A stretch of 64,000 nucleotides of DNA, taken from NCBI GenBank assembly GCA_946537255.1, contig CAMNFS010000002.1, positions 27,713 through 91,712 of the forward strand, read 5' to 3'. The notes beneath the pieces were generated by a model that was not told the DNA's origin, did not search any database, and saw only the letters and a program-made list of their open reading frames with translations. The position numbers were made by a program, and so were the translations under genes. The DNA comes from an uncultured Erysipelotrichaceae bacterium. GTDB taxonomy: Bacteria > Bacillota_I > Bacilli_A > Erysipelotrichales > Erysipelotrichaceae. This document shows positions 39,137-47,842 of this stretch, in pieces (the stretch's first letter is position 1; every line of letters begins with the position of its first letter).

Positions 39137-40213
39137 ATGATGGAGGAGAAAGGGTATGAAACTATGAGAGAAGAAAAACTGTATTTTGCGTCAGATTATC
39201 AGGAAGGCATGGCGGATGAAATCCTTGTCCGTCTTCAGGAAACCAACCGGACACCGACTGCTGGATACGGACAGGATCCCTATTCGGAATCTGCCAGGAC
39301 CAGAATCCGCGAAGCAATCGGGATACCGGAGGCTGAGATCTATTTCCTGAGCGGCGGAACGCAGACCAACGCGACTGTGATCGACGGACTTCTGAGAGGA
39401 TATGAAGGAGTGATCGCGGCCGATACCGGACATATTGCAATGCATGAGGCAGGAGCGATCGAATTCGGCGGACATAAGGTGCTTACAGTTGCCGGAGAAA
39501 ACGGAAAGATCCGGGCTGATATCCTTGCGGCATGGCTGAAAGCCTTTTATCAGGATGGAAACCATGATCATATGGTGTTTCCGGGTATGGTCTATATTTC
39601 CCAGCCGACGGAATACGGAACCCTGTATTCACTTGGAGAACTCACGGAACTGCGCGGAATCTGCGATACCTACGGCCTGAAGCTCTACGTGGACGGTGCC
39701 CGTCTTGCCTATGCGCTGGCGAGTGAGGAGAATACCGTCAGCCTTGCGGATCTTGGCAGGCTGTGCGATGTCTTCTATATCGGCGGAACGAAGTGCGGCG
39801 CCGTGATCGGTGAGGCCCTGGTGATTGCAAAGCCGCAGCTGATTCCCCATTTCTTTACTGTCATCAAGCAGCATGGTGCGCTTCTTGCCAAGGGAAGGCT
39901 GGCAGGAGTTTCCTTTGATACCCTGTTTGACGGCGGCCTGTATGAGCGGCTTGGCAGACGGGCGCTGCGGATGGCAGACACACTGCGGAAAGCTCTGGTG
40001 GATCAGGGCTGGCGGTTTCTGTTTGAAACATCGACCAATCAGATCTTTCTCATCATTGAAAACGGGAAATATGAAAAGCTGCAGGAGGATGTGGTCTGCA
40101 GTTACTGGGAACCGTTTGATGAAAAGCATACCGTGATCCGTCTGGCCACCAGCTGGGCAACTGGAGAAAGAGAGATCGAACAGCTGATTCAGATAATGAA
40201 GAGACTGTCCTGA
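39137..40213 (+). CDS. Low-specificity L-threonine aldolase
   Basis: 358 residues, fold-type I PLP enzyme splitting threonine or allo-threonine into glycine and acetaldehyde. Family start LYFASDYQEG, FLSGGTQTNATVID, the aspartate motif LYVDGARLAYAL and the PLP lysine in YIGGTKCGAVIGEA. AGGAAGG supports the ATG at 39137, while the ATG at 39164 matches the start of homologues better. The choice is unresolved. Monocistronic by appearance. Confidence 0.9.
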   Translation: MMEEKGYETMREEKLYFASDYQEGMADEILVRLQETNRTPTAGYGQDPYSESARTRIREAIGIPEAEIYFLSGGTQTNATVIDGLLRGYEGVIAADTGHIAMHEAGAIEFGGHKVLTVAGENGKIRADILAAWLKAFYQDGNHDHMVFPGMVYISQPTEYGTLYSLGELTELRGICDTYGLKLYVDGARLAYALASEENTVSLADLGRLCDVFYIGGTKCGAVIGEALVIAKPQLIPHFFTVIKQHGALLAKGRLAGVSFDTLFDGGLYERLGRRALRMADTLRKALVDQGWRFLFETSTNQIFLIIENGKYEKLQEDVVCSYWEPFDEKHTVIRLATSWATGEREIEQLIQIMKRLS

Positions 40214-40390
40214 GAAATTTCAATCACTTCCGGAATCTCTCTGCGGCAGGTATTTGCTGGCTTCAGGCCTTTCAAACATAAAACGCGGGAAAAATACCCC
40301 CCGTTTCCTTTTTGGAAAAAGAGAATTTTGGTTGTGAATGCAGAAGGCAGAGATTATTCTTGAGACGGAAAGATGGAGGAAGAGACAGAT

Positions 40391-41035
40391 ATGAAGCTGC
40401 AGGCAGCACTGGATACGCTGACGCTGGAAGAGTGCCTCACACTGCTTGAGGAAACCAGAGGAAGTATTGATATTGCCGAGGTCGGCACACCGTTTGTGAT
40501 TGAGGAAGGAATGAAGCCGGTACGGGTATTCAAGGAAAAATTCCCGGAGATTGAGGTGCTGGCGGATGTGAAGATCATGGACGCCGGGGAATATGAGGCT
40601 GACAAATGCTTTGAGGCAGGTGCGGATATCTGCACGGTGCTCGGTGTTTCCAACAACGCGACCATTGAAGGGGTTGTAAAAAGCGCGAGACGGCATGGAA
40701 AAAAGGTCATGGTGGACATGATTGAGGTACCGGATCTTGCGGAAAGAGCAAAGGAAATCGATGCCATGGGTGTGGATTATATCTGTGTGCATACAGCCTT
40801 TGATGTTCAGAAAACCGGAAAAGATCCGCTGGATGAGCTGCGGGTTCTCAACCGGGTGATAAAAAACGCCAGGCCGGCAGTGGCGGGAGGCGTCAAGCTG
40901 AATACCATCGATGCGATTGTTGATGAAGGCGCGGAGATCATTGTGGTCGGCGGCTTTATCTGCAATGCGGCGGACAGGGCGGCGACCGCAAAGGAACTGA
41001 AGAAACATCTGAAACAGGAAGGAGGAACAGAATGA
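40391..41035 (+). CDS. hxlA: 3-hexulose-6-phosphate synthase
   Basis: 214-residue TIM-barrel enzyme of the orotidine-decarboxylase superfamily that joins formaldehyde to ribulose 5-phosphate, or runs the reverse to supply pentose phosphate. Active-site motif DVKIMDAGEYEADKCFEAGAD and C-terminal GGFICNAADRA are typical. The start at 40391 has GGAGGAAG upstream. Overlaps hxlB by four bases, forming a ribulose monophosphate pathway pair. Confidence 0.9.
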   Translation: MKLQAALDTLTLEECLTLLEETRGSIDIAEVGTPFVIEEGMKPVRVFKEKFPEIEVLADVKIMDAGEYEADKCFEAGADICTVLGVSNNATIEGVVKSARRHGKKVMVDMIEVPDLAERAKEIDAMGVDYICVHTAFDVQKTGKDPLDELRVLNRVIKNARPAVAGGVKLNTIDAIVDEGAEIIVVGGFICNAADRAATAKELKKHLKQEGGTE

Positions 41036-41592
41036 ACAACAGAGAATACGCGGCAGTTGTCACAAAGGAACTCGAGCAGACGCTCGGTGCGATTGATGTG
41101 AATGCCACGGAAGCGTTTGTTTCCCTGCTTCTTGAAGCAGATGAAATCTTCTGCGCCGGAGCCGGAAGAAGCGGATTTCAGATCCGCGGCTTCGCGATGC
41201 GGCTCATGCATATGGGAAGAACCTCCTATATGGTGGGAGAAACCTGTACGCCGAATATCACTGACAAGGGTCTGCTGGTGATCTGCAGCGGCAGCGGTTC
41301 TACCAAATCCCTGGTCAATCATGCCAATAAGGCAAAGGAGGTCGGAGCCAAAGTAGCCCTGATAACGATCAATCCGAATTCTCCGATCGGTGAGCTTGCG
41401 GATGTGGTCATCGAGATTCCGGGTGTTTCACCCAAATCCGCGGTACAGGGAAGTGTGAAATCCATTCAGCCGATGGGATCGCTGTTTGAACAGAGCGAAG
41501 GCATCTATCTTGATATCGTGATCATGATTCTGATGGAGAAGCTTGGTCTTGACAGCGATACGATGTTCGGCCGCCACGCAAACATGGAGTAA
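41032..41592 (+). CDS. hxlB: 6-phospho-3-hexuloisomerase
   Basis: 186-residue SIS-domain isomerase converting hexulose 6-phosphate to fructose 6-phosphate. GAGRSGFQIRGFAMRLMHMG near residue 42 and the CSGSGSTKSLV phosphosugar motif are clear. ATG overlaps the hxlA stop, so the two enzymes are made together. Confidence 0.92.
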   Translation: MNNREYAAVVTKELEQTLGAIDVNATEAFVSLLLEADEIFCAGAGRSGFQIRGFAMRLMHMGRTSYMVGETCTPNITDKGLLVICSGSGSTKSLVNHANKAKEVGAKVALITINPNSPIGELADVVIEIPGVSPKSAVQGSVKSIQPMGSLFEQSEGIYLDIVIMILMEKLGLDSDTMFGRHANME

Positions 41593-41596
41593 GGAT

Positions 41597-41950
41597 ATGA
41601 AACAGGAACTGGTGAAATTTGTGGAAAAGCCCTGGGGCTATGAAAAATGGATTGCGGTAACGGATCAGTATGCAATGAAGGAAATCTTTCTGAAGAAAGG
41701 AAGCCGCTGTTCGCTTCAGTATCATAATCAGAAGGAAGAACACAGTTACCTGCTGAATGGCCGGGTATCGGTGGAAGAGGATGATGAAAACGGCGTCCTT
41801 GTGACAAGGGAATACGGTCCCGGGGAGTGCTGGCACGAAAAACCGCTGGCAAAGCACCGGGTGACGGCGCTGGAGGATGCAGTGTTCATCGAGGTTTCCA
41901 CTCCACATCTTGATGATGTAGTCCGGGTACAGGATGATTTCGGACGCTGA
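41597..41950 (+). CDS. Cupin-domain protein (phosphomannose isomerase type II-like)
   Basis: 117-residue single cupin. The N-terminus KFVEKPWGYEKWI and the metal-ligand region SLQYHNQKEEHSYLL resemble the cupin of mannose-6-phosphate isomerase type II. Four bases after hxlB, so the third gene of the hexulose operon. A sugar-phosphate isomerase or binding role beside HxlAB is plausible, but no function is established. Confidence 0.75.
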   Translation: MKQELVKFVEKPWGYEKWIAVTDQYAMKEIFLKKGSRCSLQYHNQKEEHSYLLNGRVSVEEDDENGVLVTREYGPGECWHEKPLAKHRVTALEDAVFIEVSTPHLDDVVRVQDDFGR

Positions 41951-41986
41951 TTTCTTCCTGAAAAACACAATAAAAGGCAGTCAGAT

Positions 41987-42016
41987 GCGGCAGTACCTCG
42001 ATCCGGCTGCTTTTTC
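41987..42016 (+). terminator. Probable terminator of the hxl operon
   Basis: GCGGC/GGCTGC arms (with one G-T pair) and a T-run, four bases before the end of the convergent gene. Confidence 0.5.
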
Positions 42017-42019
42017 TGT

Positions 42020-42745
42020 TCAGCTGACTTTCGCATCAGGACAGCGGCTGATGATGAATTCCCTGACAAAATCAAAGTCCCTGTCTTCGGCATAGACCTG
42101 ATTTCTGTCGAGACCCTGATCGACATGAATCGTATGATGATTCCTGCGCACCCTTATGGATTTTACTTTGCTGAATTCCGTGGTCATCACGGAGCGGGCT
42201 GCCGCTGACAGGCCGGCTGCGGTCATGCCGGTGGTTCCGGAAGCGGCACCTGCGAGGGCAGTGAGCCAGCCAAGCGCTTCGGCTTTGCTGAACTGCTTTG
42301 GCATCTGAATATGTGACACCTCTGTTTCGCTCATTTCAAACAGAACCTGATACTTCCATCCATACATCGCAGCGACAATCAGATACGAAAGAAGCGTGAT
42401 GACAAGGAAGACCGCTGCCAGAATCAGAAACATCCGGACCATGGCCGCCAAAGAACCGCTTCCCTGCAGAAGATCGGAAATCAGGACAACCAGAAAAACA
42501 GCGCCGAAGGAAATTCCCATCACCTTCATCACGGTGCCGAGAATCACCGGGTTTTTCAGCATGTCATATTCATAGCTCCAGCGATAGATGCCATCCGGGC
42601 ACAGCTGAATATTCTCTGTGACCATTTGCGCGCTTTTTTCAGCACGGGCCAAAGACTTCGAGTCCATCCGGATGATTTTTTCCCCGCACCCGGGGCAGAA
42701 CAGTGCCTGATCGGGAATCTGCCGACCGCAGTGATCACAGTACAT
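42020..42745 (-). CDS. Zinc-ribbon membrane protein, unknown function
   Basis: 241 residues. The N-terminal zinc ribbon is CDHCGRQIP...CPGCG (two CxxC pairs, residues 3-20), then two transmembrane helices near 75-95 and 105-130, and a C-terminal soluble region with a glycine/alanine-rich segment (ALAGAASGTTG). This is a common Firmicutes layout without known role. AGAGAGG precedes the ATG. The lipoprotein gene upstream on the same strand may be cotranscribed. Confidence 0.8.
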   Translation of the reverse strand: MYCDHCGRQIPDQALFCPGCGEKIIRMDSKSLARAEKSAQMVTENIQLCPDGIYRWSYEYDMLKNPVILGTVMKVMGISFGAVFLVVLISDLLQGSGSLAAMVRMFLILAAVFLVITLLSYLIVAAMYGWKYQVLFEMSETEVSHIQMPKQFSKAEALGWLTALAGAASGTTGMTAAGLSAAARSVMTTEFSKVKSIRVRRNHHTIHVDQGLDRNQVYAEDRDFDFVREFIISRCPDAKVS

Positions 42746-42809
42746 GGCATACCTCTCTTTCTGAATACAGATGGTTCTTCTTTTCCCTGAACCTGCAGGA
42801 GCGTTGTTT

Positions 42810-43325
42810 TCAGAATTCCGTCCGGAAGGAGCCGCCGGAATCCGGAAATACCGTAAGACTGACTGCCATCATGGAGTCGGCGTTTGGATAATACAGCAGC
42901 GTAACCGCATAACTGCCGTCAGATGATTCTGAGATGGATTCAAGATCTGTATTTCCGCCGACGGCATATCTGAGACTGGAATCTTTCAGTTTTTCGTGGA
43001 ATTCCTGGAGCGTAAGGGTTCTGCTGTACTTCATGTCCTCATACAGCTGCTTCAGCCGCCGTTGGTCCTCCCCATCGGAATCAACGGAAAAATCATCGTG
43101 GAAAACCACATTGGCATTGATCTCACTGAGATCCTTAAGGATGGTCTGGATATAGGCATATACTTCCGTGTCGCCCCAGGTTTCCTTCAGAGCTTCCTGC
43201 TGTCTGTTCCATTCCTTCCAGGCAGTTTCCGAACGGGGACCGATCATATGATCCCCCGGACTGCAGGCAGAAAGCGACAGGAATACCGCCAGTATGACAG
43301 TCACAGGCAAAGCATGTATTTTCAT
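42810..43325 (-). CDS. Putative lipoprotein, unknown function
   Basis: 171 residues. Signal peptide with lipobox LSAC at about residues 18-21, followed by a soluble, charged domain that I do not recognise. The start at 43325 is supported by GGAGG nine bases upstream. Predicted to be anchored to the outer face of the membrane. Confidence 0.8.
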   Translation of the reverse strand: MKIHALPVTVILAVFLSLSACSPGDHMIGPRSETAWKEWNRQQEALKETWGDTEVYAYIQTILKDLSEINANVVFHDDFSVDSDGEDQRRLKQLYEDMKYSRTLTLQEFHEKLKDSSLRYAVGGNTDLESISESSDGSYAVTLLYYPNADSMMAVSLTVFPDSGGSFRTEF

Positions 43326-43360
43326 GGAAGAAATCCTCCGCATTTTTGTTCGGTTTTTTC

Positions 43361-43390
43361 AGTATAGAAAACAGCGGATCCGTTCAGCAA
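43361..43390 (-). promoter_or_regulatory. Promoter of the lipoprotein gene
   Basis: On the minus strand TTGCTG, 18-base spacer, TATACT, with the start codon 36 bases further. Confidence 0.6.
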
Positions 43391-43534
43391 TGGCAGTTCA
43401 TGAACAGACATGTGCTTTTTGCGGCAACAGGATTCTGCCTTTTGGAAGGGGAAGAAGCAGCGCGGCTTCACTCATGAAAAGTGTTCCTAATATAAGGAAA
43501 GCGGCGCCTGAAAGAAAAATGCCATAACTATTCC

Positions 43535-43563
43535 TTTACAACCGGGAGTAAATTCAGTACGAT
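43535..43563 (+). promoter_or_regulatory. Promoter of the purine operon
   Basis: TTTACA at 43535-43540, 17-base spacer, TACGAT at 43558-43563. Transcription would start near 43570, about 185 bases before purE. Confidence 0.6.
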
Positions 43564-43569
43564 AACCCT

Positions 43570-43737
43570 GTTCCTTTAAGGATTGGATGCCCAGTGAGGC
43601 GGAAAGGGGCAGTAATTGTGATGTACCTGTACAGAACACACAAACTGTTGAAAACCTTTGCCGGTATGAACCGCGGCATTTTTGAGAGAACAGCAGCTGA
43701 CTGCCTGTGATCGCTTTTGTGACCGCAGGCTTTTTTT
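43570..43737 (+). promoter_or_regulatory. Structured leader of the purine operon with terminator (possible attenuator)
   Basis: Between the promoter and purE are several possible stems: GCCC/GGGGC near 43588-43608, ACAG/CTGT near 43634-43651, GCCG/CGGC near 43663-43679. A terminator at 43703-43737 (GCCTG/CAGGC plus seven Ts) ends 19 bases before the purE start. The layout is that of a riboswitch or attenuator, but I cannot match it to the purine, ZTP or PRPP/ykkC consensus. Confidence 0.6.
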
Positions 43738-43755
43738 GATTTCAGGAGGAGAGCC

Positions 43756-44250
43756 ATGAAAAAAGCAGCGATTATTATGGGGTCGGACAGTGACTGGTCC
43801 GTGATGAAAAAGGCGGCCGTGACGCTGAAGGGATTCGGAATTCCTTTTGAGGTGCACGTATATTCTGCCCATCGTACGCCCGAGGAGGCCGGACGTTTTG
43901 CGGAAACCGCAAGAGAGAACGGCTTCGGGGTTCTGATAGCCGGGGCGGGAATGAGCGCGGCACTTGCCGGAGCACTTGCCGCAAAGACCACCCTGCCGGT
44001 GATCGGCGTTCCGCTTGGAGCGACACTTCAGGGGATGGACGCGCTTTATACAACGGTCATGATGCCTCCGGGAATCCCGGTCGCATCGGTCGGTATTGAC
44101 GGGGCGAAGAATGCGGCCATGCTCGCCGCGGAAATCCTCGCGGTTGAAGATGATTCTCTTGCGGAGGTTCTGAAGAAGGAAAAGGCAGCCATGCATGACG
44201 CGGTTCTGGCAAAGGACGCCGCTCTGCAGGCGGAAGTGGAAAAACTGTAA
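43756..44250 (+). CDS. purE: N5-carboxyaminoimidazole ribonucleotide mutase
   Basis: 164-residue class I PurE, converting N5-CAIR to CAIR. IIMGSDSDWSVMKKAA at the start and SAHRTPEEAGRFA are the substrate-binding motifs. CAGGAGGAGAG precedes the ATG. First gene of the purine operon; purK is not in the window. Confidence 0.96.
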   Translation: MKKAAIIMGSDSDWSVMKKAAVTLKGFGIPFEVHVYSAHRTPEEAGRFAETARENGFGVLIAGAGMSAALAGALAAKTTLPVIGVPLGATLQGMDALYTTVMMPPGIPVASVGIDGAKNAAMLAAEILAVEDDSLAEVLKKEKAAMHDAVLAKDAALQAEVEKL

Positions 44251-44286
44251 GAGTTCGGCTCTGAAAAGAAAGGCATTGGAGGACAT

Positions 44287-45330
44287 ATGGGTAAAAGCTA
44301 CAGTGACAGCTATAAAGCGGCAGGCGTGGATGTGACAGCCGGTTATGAATCTGTTGAGCTCATGAAGGAACATGTCGCAAAGACAAAAATCCCCGGTGTT
44401 CTGGATTCCATCGGCGGGTTCGGAGGTCTGTTTGCGCCGGAGATTTCCGGGATGAAAAAGCCGGTTCTGGTATCCGGAACGGACGGCGTGGGGACCAAGA
44501 TCAAGCTGGCGTTTCTGATGGACCGTCATGATACCGTCGGCATTGACTGTGTGGCCATGTGCGTCAATGATGTGATCTGCGCCGGCGCAAAGCCTCTGTT
44601 TTTTCTGGATTATATTGCCTGCGGAAAGAATGTTCCGGAAAAAATCGCGCAGATTGTCAAAGGAGTGAGCGAAGGCTGTGTACAGGCCGGCTGCGCGCTG
44701 ATCGGCGGAGAAACCGCGGAACATCCGGGCCTGATGCCGGAAGATGAATATGATCTGGCGGGATTTACGGTGGGAATTGCGGATGAGGAAAGGATAATCG
44801 ACAAGGCTTCCGTTCAGGCGGGAGATGTCATCATCGGTCTTCCTTCAAGCGGCGTGCATTCCAATGGATTCTCGCTGGTCCGCAAGGTATTCGATATTGA
44901 GCACTGTGATCTTTCCGCCTATGAAGCTGAACTTGGAAGGCCGCTGGGAGAGACTCTGCTTACGCCGACCGTGATCTACGTAAAGCCGGTACTGAAGCTT
45001 CTGGAGCAGGTTCCGGTCCATTCGCTTGCCCATATTACGGGCGGGGGATTCTATGAAAACCTGCCGCGGGCATTCGGCGAAACCCTGAGCGCACGGATTC
45101 AGAAAGGGGCCTGGAAGATCCCGCCGATCTTCTCCCTGATTCAGAAGAAGGGAGGCATTTCCGATCATGACATGTACAATACCTTCAATATGGGGATCGG
45201 CATGGCAGTGATCACCGGCAGGGAAGATGCCGACCGTGCAGTGCGGATCCTTCGGGAAAACGGAATAGACGCGGTGAGGATCGGAACAGTTGAGGAGGGA
45301 GATCACAGTGTGATCTTTGATGGAGAGTGA
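44287..45330 (+). CDS. purM: Phosphoribosylformylglycinamidine cyclo-ligase (AIR synthetase)
   Basis: 347 residues, closes the imidazole ring using ATP. GTDGVGTKIKLAF and LIGGETAEHPGLMPEDEYDLAG are family hallmarks. Overlaps purN by four bases. Confidence 0.96.
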   Translation: MGKSYSDSYKAAGVDVTAGYESVELMKEHVAKTKIPGVLDSIGGFGGLFAPEISGMKKPVLVSGTDGVGTKIKLAFLMDRHDTVGIDCVAMCVNDVICAGAKPLFFLDYIACGKNVPEKIAQIVKGVSEGCVQAGCALIGGETAEHPGLMPEDEYDLAGFTVGIADEERIIDKASVQAGDVIIGLPSSGVHSNGFSLVRKVFDIEHCDLSAYEAELGRPLGETLLTPTVIYVKPVLKLLEQVPVHSLAHITGGGFYENLPRAFGETLSARIQKGAWKIPPIFSLIQKKGGISDHDMYNTFNMGIGMAVITGREDADRAVRILRENGIDAVRIGTVEEGDHSVIFDGE

Positions 45331-45941
45331 AGAATATCGCGGTATTTGTAAGCGGGGGAGGAACCAACCTGCAGGCCCTGATTGACAGTGAAAAAGCAGG
45401 AAAGTTTCCAAACGGCAGAATCAAGCTGGTCATTTCCTCATCAGCGGATGCCTATGCTTTGAAGCGGGCGGAGCAGGCCGGGATTGAAACCATGGTGGTC
45501 CGCCGGCAGGACTACACAAACGGAGATCTCGCGGATCGTTTCCTTGCGGATGTCTGCCGGGATCATGATATCGATCTTGTTGTGCTGGCCGGTTATCTTT
45601 CGATTCTCGGCAGCAGCTTCATCCGGGCCTTTCCGAACCGGATTCTGAATATTCATCCATCCCTGATCCCTTCGTTCTGCGGCAGGGGATTCTATGGTCT
45701 GAAGGTGCATGAGGCAGCTCTCGAACGGGGCGTGAAGGTTACCGGCGCAACCGTGCATCTTGTCAATGAGATTCCGGACGGCGGGCCGATTCTTCTGCAG
45801 AAGGCCGTGGAGGTACTGGATGGAGATACACCGGAAATCCTGCAGAAAAGAGTAATGGAACAGGCAGAGTGGAAGCTTCTGCCTGAAGCGGTAAGAATAA
45901 TGTGTGAACGACTGGAGGAGAATGGACATGAAACCTGTTGA
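45327..45941 (+). CDS. purN: Phosphoribosylglycinamide formyltransferase
   Basis: 204 residues, 10-formyl-THF-dependent formylation of GAR. SGGGTNLQALID at the start, catalytic NIHPSLIPSF and the late HLVNEIPDGGPIL motif are present. GTG start overlapping the purM stop. Confidence 0.95.
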   Translation: MKNIAVFVSGGGTNLQALIDSEKAGKFPNGRIKLVISSSADAYALKRAEQAGIETMVVRRQDYTNGDLADRFLADVCRDHDIDLVVLAGYLSILGSSFIRAFPNRILNIHPSLIPSFCGRGFYGLKVHEAALERGVKVTGATVHLVNEIPDGGPILLQKAVEVLDGDTPEILQKRVMEQAEWKLLPEAVRIMCERLEENGHETC

Positions 45942-46638
45942 TTTATTTGAAACCCTGAGAAACAATCCCTATCCCGGCCGCGGCATCGCGATCGGCAAGA
46001 CACCCTGCGGAAAGAAACTCAGAATTGCCTATTTCATCATGGGCCGAAGCGAAAACAGCCGCAACCGCATTTTCAAGGAGACGGAAGACGGCATCCGCAC
46101 CGAGGCGTTTGATGAGTCGAAGATGGTGGATCCGAGCCTGATCATCTACGCGCCGGTACGGGTATACAAGGACGCCACGGTGGTGACAAACGGCGATCAG
46201 ACCGATACCATTGTGGAATATCTGAAACAGGGAAAAACCTTTGAGGATGCCCTTCGGTCAAGGACCTTTGAACCGGACGGTCCGAATTTTACCCCGCGGA
46301 TATCGGCTATTGTCCGCGGTGATGCCTACGCGATGGCAATTGTGAAAAGCGCGGAAGGAAATCCTGACAGTGTACGCAGGTATTTCTTTGACTACGAACA
46401 GGAACTTCCCGGCTTCGGACATCTGATTCATACTTATGAAACCGACGGAAATCCGCTTCCTTCCTTTGAGGGAGAACCAACGCTCTGGCAGATGGTCAAG
46501 GAACCGTTCGAGGATTTCTCGGACCATGTATGGGAAGCGCTGAATCCTGACAACAAGGTATCCCTGTTCACCCGTGTGATTGACCTGGAGAGCGGCGAGA
46601 CACGGACACGTATCTATAACAGAAATCTGGAGGACTGA
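45928..46638 (+). CDS. IMP cyclohydrolase, PurO-like stand-alone enzyme
   Basis: 236 residues. Resembles the archaeal-type PurO family (NPYPGRGIAIG near the start, IYAPVRVYKDATVVTNGDQTDTI split over ~75-100), which closes the purine ring to give IMP. It replaces the cyclohydrolase half of the usual bifunctional PurH. The neighbouring gene encodes only the transformylase half, which supports this role. The start at 45928 has GGAGGAG eight bases upstream. Overlaps the purN end by 14 bases. Confidence 0.85.
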   Translation: MKPVDLFETLRNNPYPGRGIAIGKTPCGKKLRIAYFIMGRSENSRNRIFKETEDGIRTEAFDESKMVDPSLIIYAPVRVYKDATVVTNGDQTDTIVEYLKQGKTFEDALRSRTFEPDGPNFTPRISAIVRGDAYAMAIVKSAEGNPDSVRRYFFDYEQELPGFGHLIHTYETDGNPLPSFEGEPTLWQMVKEPFEDFSDHVWEALNPDNKVSLFTRVIDLESGETRTRIYNRNLED

Positions 46639-46642
46639 ACAT

Positions 46643-47821
46643 ATGGCAAATGAACTTGAACTGAAATACGGCTGCAACCCAAATCAGAAGCCTTCCCGCA
46701 TCTTCATGGCGGACGGCAGTGACCTTCCCGTTACCGTACTGAACGGAAGACCGGGCTATATCAACTTCATGGATGCGCTGAACAGCTGGCAGCTTGTCAG
46801 GGAACTGAAGGCCGCGACCGGACTTCCTTCCGCTGCGAGTTTCAAGCATGTTTCCCCGGCCGGGGCTGCGGTAGGACGGCCTCTGAGCGAAGTGGAGCGG
46901 AAAATCTATTTTGTCGAACAGGAGAATCTTTCTCCGCTTGCATGTGCCTACGCCAGAGCAAGAGGCGCTGACCGCATGAGCTCCTTCGGTGATTTCGCGG
47001 CACTGTCTGATATCTGTGACGCGGATACTGCCGCTCTTCTCAAGCCGGAAGTTTCTGACGGTGTCATCGCTCCGGGCTATACGGAAGAAGCACTCGCGAT
47101 TCTCAGAACCAAGAAGAAGGGCAATTACAATGTCCTGCAGATCGATGTGAACTACCGCCCGGATCCGATTGAACGCAAGCAGGTGTTCGGGATTACCTTT
47201 GAGCAGGGCAGGAATGAGATTGTCATTGATGACCGTGCGGTAAGCAATATTGTTACGGAAAACAAGGATCTTCCGGAAGAGGCGAAACAGGATCTTCTGA
47301 TTGCGCTGATTACTCTGAAATATACTCAGAGCAACTCGGTTGCCTATGCGAAGAACGGTCAGGTGATCGGTGTCGGTGCCGGTCAGCAGAGCCGGATTCA
47401 CTGTGTGCGGCTGGCTGGCGACAAGGCGGACCACTGGTGGCTGCGTCAGAGCCCCCAGGTTCTGAATCTTCCATTCCGGGCGGATATCAGAAGACCGGAC
47501 CGCGACAACGCCATTGATGTCTATATCGGAAACGAATATATGGATGTCCTGAAGGACGGCGCATGGCAGTATTACTTTACCGAGCAGCCGGCGGTGTTTA
47601 CGGAAGATGAGAAAAAGGCATGGCTTGAAAAGAATGACGGTGCAGCGCTTGGAAGCGATGCGTTCTTCCCGTTTGGAGACAATATCGAACGGGCTCACAA
47701 GAGCGGTGTCAGATATGTGGTGGAACCGGGAGGCTCCATCCGGGATGACAATGTCATCGAGGCGGCGAACAGATACGGAATGGTCATGGCATTCAACGGC
47801 ATCCGTCTGTTCCATCACTGA
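46643..47821 (+). CDS. AICAR transformylase, stand-alone (PurH transformylase half)
   Basis: 392 residues matching the transformylase domain of PurH: LKYGCNPNQKPSRIFM at the start and the catalytic Lys-His pair in SFKHVSPAGAA, then the QSNSVAYAKNGQVIGVGAGQQSR region spread near 230-255. The N-terminal IMP cyclohydrolase (MGS-like) domain is absent and is supplied by the gene before it, four bases upstream. Uses 10-formyl-THF to formylate AICAR. Confidence 0.92.
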   Translation: MANELELKYGCNPNQKPSRIFMADGSDLPVTVLNGRPGYINFMDALNSWQLVRELKAATGLPSAASFKHVSPAGAAVGRPLSEVERKIYFVEQENLSPLACAYARARGADRMSSFGDFAALSDICDADTAALLKPEVSDGVIAPGYTEEALAILRTKKKGNYNVLQIDVNYRPDPIERKQVFGITFEQGRNEIVIDDRAVSNIVTENKDLPEEAKQDLLIALITLKYTQSNSVAYAKNGQVIGVGAGQQSRIHCVRLAGDKADHWWLRQSPQVLNLPFRADIRRPDRDNAIDVYIGNEYMDVLKDGAWQYYFTEQPAVFTEDEKKAWLEKNDGAALGSDAFFPFGDNIERAHKSGVRYVVEPGGSIRDDNVIEAANRYGMVMAFNGIRLFHH

Positions 47822-47842
47822 GATAAAGACAGGAGGCATTTT

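Noticed and set aside
43570-43737. Purine or ZTP riboswitch before purE.
   Set aside because: Expected from the gene context, but the conserved core sequences are not present. Listed only as an unassigned leader.
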